Below are positions 56,627 to 64,000 of a stretch of 64,000 bases of DNA, in pieces. The notes beneath the pieces were generated by a model that was not told the DNA's origin, ran no database searches, and saw only the letters and a list, made by a program, of their open reading frames with translations. Both the position numbers and the translations under genes were made by a program. This DNA is from Cercis canadensis. Taxonomy: Eukaryota > Streptophyta > Magnoliopsida > Fabales > Fabaceae. Numbering within the stretch: position 1 is the stretch's first letter; every line of letters starts with the position of its first letter. The stretch covers positions 774,857 through 838,856 of the forward strand of contig QAOA01004025.1 of assembly GCA_003255065.1 (NCBI GenBank). The letters run 5' to 3'.

Positions 56627-58942
56627 TCAGTCCACATCCACAAAAGAAGTACAATCAATGTCTTGAAGGGTGATTTTCCCCATGTATAAATCACTTAGGT
56701 GATCAGAACAGAGAGGGAGGCATTTTCGGTTCAAGGTTTCATGAATTGCACCCATCCCCTGCACCCATTTCTCTTTGTCCAATGGATCCACATTCAAACT
56801 TCTTTGAAGCAACCGGACCCGATAAAAGACTGTAGTTGTTCTGTCACAAAAATGAGCAATACAATGGCATGGGGGCTCATCAGATGCCAATCTTATTAAA
56901 GCCAAAGATAAAGCCCCACCTACAGGTGTTGGATCTGAAAGACTTCTATCTCCCATCATCTTGATCTCTCTTTCTGTCGGAAAATACACTTCTTCATTTC
57001 CATTCATATCATACACTTTCAAATCTTTGCTATAATGCTTCATAGCTTCACGTTTAGTAGATTCATGCTTCTCTGCTAATGTAAGGATACAAGAGAACCT
57101 CAAGTGATAAGTGACAATAGTTTTGACCATCTTGAAGTTGTGGCAGCAGCAAAAGAAATCTAGCCATCTTTTTGCTATGCCAGCATACCACTTGATAATA
57201 TCAGTATCCTCAAGAGCAATGAGGAATTCAATTGGCCTCGGACGACCCATATGATTTGTAAATCCTGCCATTTTTACCGCCTTTCTCAAGAGTATTATTG
57301 GTGCATCAACTTTCATACACAGCCTTGTCAAATCCTCAACTGTGCTCTCAGCATATCTTCGTTCCTCCTCCTCCTTCGCTCTTCTTTCTTCCTCCTCTAT
57401 TGCCTTCATAGCTTTTCTAGGACTCAAATGTTTATCTACCTGTTCTTGGAACTTATCATATGCATCAACAAGCTCTGGTGGCAGTTGATTCCTGATGTGT
57501 CTTAAAGAAAGAAAATCACCAGCTGTTAGCCTGCGATGCCATTCTTCATGTTCATCTACAGACCCCAAGAACTCTTGCACTACTTCATGCGCCCAAATTC
57601 TGAAGATTTCTCTAACTTCATTTTCAATTTGAAATTCAAATTTCGACCTGTCACCTCTTTTCACCTTTTTAAAGACATGACTAAATATCTTCAACCCCAA
57701 TTTCTTTCTGTTACTCTCTCTAGCATTTTTTAATTCAAGAGCTCTAACTTCCTTCTGTCTTAAGTACTTCTTTCGTGCCCTAATCGCTTTCTCTGACATG
57801 GGAGGATGCAAAACTGAAGGTGGAACAGCCTGTAATTCCATCCCAAGAAATTCAATATTCTCTGACACTGCACTATGAATAGCTGTATTCACTTTATCTA
57901 CACACAATTCCAAACTTGCTTCCAAATGTTTCACAACCCGCTTCTTTAAATCCATAGCCAACATCTTTGACCCTGATGTTATAATAAGTATCTCATCCAA
58001 GTACCTCACTGCATATATCTTCAGTGGCTTGTAAAAGACATCAGATGTTGAACCAACCCGCTCAGCGTCCAATTTAGGATTCTCTCGATTTTCCTGAAGA
58101 CGTATGTCTTGAATTTCTTTATCAAAGCCATCAAAGTATATATTTATCAAAATGGGACACAACCCACATTCCTGAGGAAACCCCCTTCCTAGATAAGGAC
58201 CACCCAGTTCAATTTGCAGAGCCCGGTATTCAAACAACCTCTTTATCAAGTCAATAAAAATACTATCTTTTATTTTGTATTCAATAAAAGAGCACAACTT
58301 ATCAACATGCCCATTTCCAAACTTGTGACGATTAAAGCTCACAGTAAACCACCAACTAGGATTTTGTACTGAATTCTTAAGGTACCTTATAGCCGTGTGC
58401 CGCCCCATACCGACACGCCCACCATAAGCAAAAGTCACAAACCTTTCATCAAACACCACCTCCAATACCATCCTAATAGCTTCAATCAAGACCTTCAATT
58501 TCAAATTGGGCAAAACCAAAGGGTCCCCAATTCTCCTGGAAGGTAGCATTTTGACACAACAAGCTCCAATGTCAAACCTATTCTCGAAGAGCTCATGACC
58601 CATTTCATGGATGGAGAAGTTTCTAGAGACAGAGTCAAGAAGGGAAGGGGAAGAGAGGGTAGTGTCCAATTTTGGGGTAGCGAGGTTTTGGCAGGCAGTG
58701 AAGAGGACACTGGGTAAAGCGACGACATTTCTGATGAGGTTGGAGAACTTACCTTGGTTGTACTGGTTGAGAACGAGGGTCTTGAGCTGGGTTTTGGAAA
58801 GGGATTCTAAAGGTGTTCGCTTTGTGGGTTCGTGGTCTTGTGGAAGTTGCAGTGCCAAGGTTGAGTGGAATCTCAAGTAAGAGTGAAACGAGAGCCTGAT
58901 ATCATAGAAAATTATTCGCCGGGTGTTCGAGAATGCGAGCAT
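56627..58942 (-). CDS. Type II nuclear group II intron maturase (nMAT3/nMAT4 class), probably mitochondrial
   Basis: An intact intronless 771-codon gene. It would promote splicing of mitochondrial group II introns. Residues 1-30 are Arg/Ser-rich with few acids, a plausible mitochondrial presequence. Residues about 115-370 are a reverse transcriptase derived from group II intron proteins: FAYGGRVGMGRHTAIRYL, then FPQECGLCPILINIYFDGF in place of the usual PQGG...S/NIY, and YLDE (314-317) in place of YADD, so polymerase activity is lost. Residues about 530-640 are domain X (maturase): VDAPIILLRKAVKMAGFTNH, GIAKRWLDFFCCC, VTYHLRFSCILTLAEKHEST. The tail (640-771) is the degenerate endonuclease-like region kept in nMAT3/nMAT4 but not nMAT1/nMAT2. 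I favour nMAT3 over nMAT4 but cannot prove it. Confidence 0.9.
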   Translation of the reverse strand: MLAFSNTRRIIFYDIRLSFHSYLRFHSTLALQLPQDHEPTKRTPLESLSKTQLKTLVLNQYNQGKFSNLIRNVVALPSVLFTACQNLATPKLDTTLSSPSLLDSVSRNFSIHEMGHELFENRFDIGACCVKMLPSRRIGDPLVLPNLKLKVLIEAIRMVLEVVFDERFVTFAYGGRVGMGRHTAIRYLKNSVQNPSWWFTVSFNRHKFGNGHVDKLCSFIEYKIKDSIFIDLIKRLFEYRALQIELGGPYLGRGFPQECGLCPILINIYFDGFDKEIQDIRLQENRENPKLDAERVGSTSDVFYKPLKIYAVRYLDEILIITSGSKMLAMDLKKRVVKHLEASLELCVDKVNTAIHSAVSENIEFLGMELQAVPPSVLHPPMSEKAIRARKKYLRQKEVRALELKNARESNRKKLGLKIFSHVFKKVKRGDRSKFEFQIENEVREIFRIWAHEVVQEFLGSVDEHEEWHRRLTAGDFLSLRHIRNQLPPELVDAYDKFQEQVDKHLSPRKAMKAIEEEERRAKEEEERRYAESTVEDLTRLCMKVDAPIILLRKAVKMAGFTNHMGRPRPIEFLIALEDTDIIKWYAGIAKRWLDFFCCCHNFKMVKTIVTYHLRFSCILTLAEKHESTKREAMKHYSKDLKVYDMNGNEEVYFPTEREIKMMGDRSLSDPTPVGGALSLALIRLASDEPPCHCIAHFCDRTTTVFYRVRLLQRSLNVDPLDKEKWVQGMGAIHETLNRKCLPLCSDHLSDLYMGKITLQDIDCTSFVDVD

Positions 58943-59052
58943 GGAAGGCAGAAAAGGGTGGATTTTAGGTTGGAAACTTCATGCGAGAGCGAGAGCTCGA
59001 AAGCAAGAGAGAAGAAGAACGAGGTGGTACCGTAGAAGGACTACGAGGACTC

Positions 59053-59055
<3 letters not shown>

Positions 59056-59135
<80 letters not shown>
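59056..59135. repeat. 80-base poly-T run
   Basis: An uninterrupted homopolymer about 110 bp upstream of the maturase start codon. On the minus strand it is poly-A and might be a retroposon tail; its true length is uncertain because such runs are poorly assembled. Confidence 0.95.
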
Positions 59136-59137
<2 letters not shown>

Positions 59138-59504
59138 CATGAGCTTGTGAACTTCAAAATTATGAAGTTTTAATTATTGAATATTTAGAGGGTCATTTTA
59201 ATTTAAGCATTCCTTATAATTTGGTTTAGTTTTTAATTGGTTCCGTGCGTTTTAAAAAAAAATTGGATCTTATATTTTCCATTCGATGCAATCAAGTCTC
59301 TACTATTAATGTTGTTATGACATAATCAGTGTAATACTAACGGGGCTAATAATGTGCACACGTGGCCATAATGTCATCTAACACGTTGGCACGACAATAA
59401 AACATGTGTCTTGCACATGATTTAGTGGGACCCACACATCACATTGTTAGTCATGTCAACATTACACTAACATGTTATATCGGTTTAAGCTTTAGAGATT
59501 CCTT

Positions 59505-59765
59505 AATGCTAAATCTTAATAAATGTTTAGGATTTTAGGCCTTAATGTTTAAAGTTTTTGAATTAGGGTTTTAAGATTTAGGGTTTAAGAATCATTTTTT
59601 GGGTTTAAAGTTTAAGAATTAGGAATTAGAATTTATGGTTTAGGGCTTGGAATTTAATATTTAGTGTTTAGAAATTTAGGATTTAACATTTAGAGTCAAA
59701 GCTTAATATTTAGGGTTTAGAATTAGGCTTAGAGTTTAGAATATTTAGGATTTAAAGTTTAGAAT
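59505..59765. repeat. Degenerate telomere-like (TTTAGGG) repeats
   Basis: About 260 bp made of variants of TTTAGGGTTTA (TTAGGGTTTTAAGATTTAGG, ATTTAGTGTTTAGAAATTTA, ATTTAGGGTTTAGAATTAGG). This is the plant telomere unit with heavy decay, as in interstitial telomeric or short telo-box arrays. The period is irregular. Confidence 0.7.
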
Positions 59766-59856
59766 ATCATTTATTAATTTCAAAAATATGTTTAAATATA
59801 TCACAAGTCTTTTTGGTTTGATTTTGTTTTCAATCAAGTTCTTACAATTTTTATTT

Positions 59857-60272
59857 GGCTTAATTATAATTTTATTCCTCTTATTTTAACAACTTGAACT
59901 TTTTGGCTTCATCTTGTTTAAAAATGAACAATTTAGTCCATTTATATTCATAAAATGTGCAATTTTAGTCATTCCATCATTTCCTAGGTCTAGAAGTTTT
60001 TATCTAATCGTATATCTAAATTCATTTACTGTTAAATCGAGTTGAAATTTTGTGAGGAGTTGCACAAGATGTAGGTCTTTAATCTAAACGGTGGGATTAT
60101 GAATCATAATACTTTACAAGTTGAAATAGACGTAAGAAATTTTGGCTTAAAGATAAAAGAATCAAAATTACATATTTTATAAATATAGAGGAACTAAATT
60201 GTTTATTTTTAAACAAGAGAGATAAAAAAGTTCAAGTTGTTAAAATAAAATGGCTAAAATTGCAATTAATCC
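59857..60272. mobile_element. Foldback MITE with perfect 9-bp target duplication
   Basis: The 416-bp element has inverted arms: GGCTTAATTATAATTTTATT on the left, and the complement of GGATTAATTGCAATTTTAGC on the right. The arms share TATTTTAACAACTTGAACTT and TTGTTTAAAAATGAACAATT-like cores. It is flanked by TTTTTATTT at 59848-59856 and 60273-60281, typical of Mutator-like MITEs. Confidence 0.85.
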
Positions 60273-60339
60273 TTTTTATTTTTATGTAATAAAGTCCCTA
60301 CCTTTATAGCGCGGTTAGTTTGATGCTAACTTAGCCGAT

Positions 60340-62440
60340 ACAAAGCTATATGATAGCACCCAATTTTTCCAATTCGGTAGTTCGATATATGATTTATCAT
60401 TCATGGACATTCATAAGATCCTTCCATTTAGCAGCACCTTAGGATGGCACAACCTTAAAGTTAATGGCGAGGTTCAAACGAGGAAAGGCTTATGGTGGAC
60501 ACCTAGGCACCCAGAGACAAGGAAGGGTGTAGTAAGCGATGAAATGCTTCGAGGAGTTGAAAATAAGTGTAGATCTAGAGATTCCCAAATAAGTCAACCT
60601 TTCAAACTGTTGTTGAATCCATGGGCAAGCAAGAGACAACCTGGCGAACTGAAACATCTTAGTAGCCAGAGGAAAAGAAAGCAAAAGCGATCCTCGTAGT
60701 AGCGGCAAGGGAAATGGGAGCAGCTTAAACCGTGAAAACGAGGTTATGGGAGAGCAACATAAGCATCATGTTGCTAGGCGAAGCGGTGGAGTGCTGCACC
60801 CTAGATGGCAAGAATCCAGTAGCCGAAAGCATCACTAGCTAATGCTTTGACCCGAGTAGCATAAGACACGTGGAATCTCGTATGAATTAGTAAGGACCAC
60901 CTTGCAAGGCTAAATACTCCTGGGTGACCGATTGTGAAGTAGTACCGTGAGGGAAGGGAGAAAAGAACCCCATCGAGGAGTGAAATAGAACATGAAATCG
61001 TAAGTTCCCAAGTAATGGGAGGAGACTGACCCAGGGCTCTAACCGCGTGCCTATTGAAGAATGAGCCAGCGACTTATAGGCAATGGCTTGGTTAAGGGAA
61101 CCCACTGGAGTCGTAGCGAAAGTGAGTCTTCATAGGGCAATTGTCATTGCTTATGGACCCAAACCTGGGTGATCTATCCATGACTAGGATGAAGCTTGGG
61201 TAAAACTAAATGGAGGTCCGAACTGACTGATGTTGAAGAATCAACTAGCTCTTGTTCTCCCCGAAATGTGTTGAGGCACATCAGTTGACTGGACATCTAA
61301 GGGTAAAGCACTGTTTCGGTGCAGGCTGCAAGTGCGATACCAAATCTAGGCAAACTCTAAATACTAGATATGACCCCAAAATAACAGGGTCAAGGTCGGC
61401 CAATGAGACGATGGGGGGTAAGCTTTATCATCGAGAGGGGAATGACCCGGATCACCAGCTAAGGCCCCTAAATGACTGCTCAATTATAAAGGAGGTAGGG
61501 GTGCAAAGACAGGCAAGAGGTTTGCCTAGAAGCAGCCACCCTTGAAAGAGTGCGTTAGCTCACTGATCGAGCGCTCTTGCACCGAAGATGAACAGGGCTA
61601 AGTGATTTGCCAAAGTTGTGGGATGTAAAAATGCATCAATAGGGGAGCATTCCACCTTAAAGGAAAGGACCCGTACAAGCAGTTGTGGACGAAGCGAAAG
61701 CGAGAATGTCAGCTTGAGTAACACAAATATTGGTGAGAATCCAATACCTCGAAGACCAAGGGTTCCTCCGCAAAGTTCATCCACGGAGGGTGAGTCAGGG
61801 CCTAAGATCAGGCCGAAAGGCATAGTCAATGGACAATAAGTGAATATTCCTGTACTACCCCTTGTTGGTCCCGAGGGACAGAGGAGGCTTGGTAGCCGAA
61901 AGATAGTTATCGGTTCAAGGACGCAAGGTACCCCTGCTTTTTCAGGGTAAGAATGGGTAGAGAAAATGCCTCGAGCCAATGTTTGAGTACCAAGCGCTAC
62001 GACGCTGAAGTAACCCATGCCATACCCCTAGGGAAAGCTCGAACAACTTTCAACAAAAGGGTACTTGTACCTAAAACCGACACAAGTGGGTAGGTCGAGA
62101 ATACCTGGGAGCGCGAGACAACTCTCTCTAAAGAACTCGACAAAATAGCCCCATAAAAGGTAACGAGCCATCAATGAGATACCCTCGAAAGAGCTAGAAT
62201 TCTAACATTGTGCCAAGACCTACGGGCCAAGGGACAATCTCATGTAGATAGTTTCTATGGGGCATAGGCCTCCTAAAAGGTAACAGAGGCGCGCAAAGGT
62301 TTCCTCAAAGCCAAACGGAGATTGGCCCTTAAGTGCAAAGGCAAAAGAAAGCTTGACTACAAGACCCACCCGTTGAGCAAGGACGAAAGTCGGCCTTAGT
62401 GATCCAATTGTGCCGAGTGGAAGGGCCGTCGCTAACAATG
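60340..62440 (+). pseudogene. Nuclear copy of plastid trnA-rrn23 spacer and 23S rRNA (NUPT)
   Basis: From about 60340 the sequence follows the plastid spacer before rrn23 (CCAATTCGGTAGTTCGAT, TTTAGCAGCACCTTAGGATG). From 60473 it is 23S rRNA (TTCAAACGAGGAAAGGCTTA, CACCTTGCAAGGCTAAATAC, AAAATAACAGGGTCAAGGTC, CTGTACTACCCCTTGTTGG). About 50 bases around the GCTAGCTGGTTCTCC site are missing at about 61245. At about 62158 the sequence jumps from GCCCCATAAAAGG to a part several hundred bases downstream (GAGATACC, AAGAGCTAGAATTCTAAC) and ends near CCGTCGCT at 62434. Many C-to-T and G-to-A changes mark nuclear decay. It cannot work as rRNA. Open frames within it are meaningless. Confidence 0.93.
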
Positions 62441-64000
62441 TGATGCACAAGTCATGAGTTTTGCTGAAGTGGCATTGTAGCTTTTACCAAATTATACTTC
62501 TTTTTTGGTGCAGAACTATGAAATACTTGACTTAAAAAATCAAACTTTCTTAGAGGCCAAAATGATAATGAATCTTTTGAAGACCAATATTGTGATCTTT
62601 CTAATAAAAAAAAAATTTAAAAAAGTAAAGTTAGCTCTTCATAAATTCAAATTTCATACCCCTTTCTATCATTCGGAATAGCTACTATGAAATAGTAATT
62701 TCTTTTTAATGCTAACAGTAACCTTTTAATACCAGAAGAATTTTAGTGCTATATCTTTTTCTTGCCAATCACCTTGGAGGATCCAAGGAAAGAAGTGATG
62801 GTGGTTATTAATAGCGTAAGGGATAAAATTTGAAAAATTGCACATTTGAACAGGTCCGACACCGCACTAATAATTAGATTTTTCAGTATGTAATGGACAA
62901 GTCTAAAATACCCATTACTAATAGTAGATACTTATAGGCATCCCATGTAGTATAATTAGAGCCATAAGTTTACAGCTCTTCTTTTGACAATTGTACATAA
63001 CTTTATACTAATTACAAGGTTAACAAAATTTACTTTTAAGTGATTTCATTGATAATTTTTTTTTTATAAGATACAAATATAGTTAACGATGTAATTTGAA
63101 TACAGTTATTTATAGTCTAAAATAAAGAGCAAAAAAATTATGATTTAAAATTAGTGATTTCGTTGAATTTTTTTTTTATATTTTTTATTATAATTTCAAA
63201 TTTGAACACAAAACACACTAGTTTTAAAAATAACTTCAATACCACTCAGCTACAAACCATTTAGTACACCAATAACCATTATTAATAATAAGTATTCTAG
63301 ACTTTGCCATAAGTAATAAATTCAAAACTTAACTCATTTACTGAATTTCCTTTATATTTTCTTTACTTTCTCTTGGGGGAAAAGACACATTATTAACATT
63401 TTTAATATACATTATATAGAGTAAAGTACACTTAAATAGCTAAGAATAACATAATAAAAAAAATTGAGTTTTTCAAATTTATAAATATTCATTTAAATAC
63501 ATGCACTTGATCAAAATCTTAATCATTAATTTTTTTTATCTACAATTTTTCTTGTACATCTCACTCGGTAAAGTACACCTCACTTTAAAGATTAAATTAA
63601 TCTGAATTGACTTAATTTCTGCAAGATTTCAAACTTTATAAGACTCAACTAATGCAGATGTAGACGGGACCAATTAGGTTGACAATAAGAACCATTACAT
63701 TATCAAATACTATCCCTATGATAATTAAATAACACTCTGATTCTCATGTATTTTTTATTCTTAGTCACTGCTATGGGGAGGCAGCAGAACTAAGCTTCCT
63801 TTTCTGGTAAGAGGCAACTTCCAAATACTGAGAAAATGCCAACAAAATTAGCAATACATACACATAAACAAACAACAAATTTTGTTCCTTTACATACCAG
63901 GGACTCAACTTGCTACACATGTGGCCACCTGAACAACATAAAACAGATCAAAACATTCGGTTACTGGGAAATTTTTTTGCGTGAATATCTAAAATGTTTT
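62441..64000. other. No recognisable gene
   Basis: AT-rich, low-complexity sequence with short frames only. Nothing recognisable is present up to the window edge. Confidence 0.5.

Noticed and set aside
58923..59150. A plus-strand frame ending in a long poly-Phe tract
   Set aside because: It is the translation of the 80-T run and lies upstream of and antisense to the maturase gene.
60403..62450. Several 70-150 codon frames on both strands
   Set aside because: They lie inside the decayed plastid 23S rRNA copy and simply reflect its higher GC content.

Overview
The window is AT-rich plant nuclear DNA, almost certainly from a eudicot. The evidence is spliced genes with GT/AG introns, a TOPLESS-type co-repressor, an F-box/FBA protein, a FAR1-type relic, a nuclear-encoded group II intron maturase, Ogre/Tat-like and Copia retrotransposons, many MITEs, and a decayed nuclear copy of plastid 23S rDNA. 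The genus cannot be fixed from the sequence. Two single N bases and an 80-T run mark places where the assembly is weak.

Layout. 1-9759: a minus-strand Ogre/Tat-like Ty3/Gypsy element that runs off the left edge. It has protease/G-patch, gag, an extra ORF1, a primer-binding site and a long 5' LTR. 9880-11880: a broken FAR1-like gene tail with a PIF/Tourist MITE in an intron. 12060-16500: no recognisable gene, with a GC-rich LTR-like island at 15.7-16.0 kb. 16760-17926: the only intact F-box gene. 17927-31000: its decaying duplicates, which are repeatedly interrupted by dateable insertions. These are a 9-bp-TSD MITE, a solo LTR with a perfect TSD, a foldback element, a 3.9 kb PIF-type element carrying a ribosomal protein L6 exon, and Copia remnants.

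31607-36195: a minus-strand TOPLESS-like gene. All fifteen long coding exons join in frame, but the reading frame stops after the first WD40 propeller (649 codons by my reading). 35325-50440: a head-to-tail array of about four units. Each joins the 5' end of the TOPLESS-like gene (first intron, 5' UTR exon and promoter) to an F-box gene fragment lacking both its ends. Later insertions (a defective Copia element and two MITEs) sit in single units, so the sister units preserve the empty sites.

52-54 kb holds a possible DNA transposon. 56627-58942 is an intact intronless type II nuclear maturase (nMAT3/nMAT4 class), probably mitochondrial. Its far-upstream region holds the poly-T run, degenerate telomere-like repeats and another MITE. 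60340-62440 is plastid trnA-rrn23 DNA with internal deletions. 62440-64000 has no recognisable gene.

Three genes look functional: the F-box gene, the truncated TOPLESS-like gene and the maturase. The most unusual structures are the TOPLESS-promoter/F-box fusion array, the one-propeller TOPLESS-like gene, and the PIF-type element with captured exon material.
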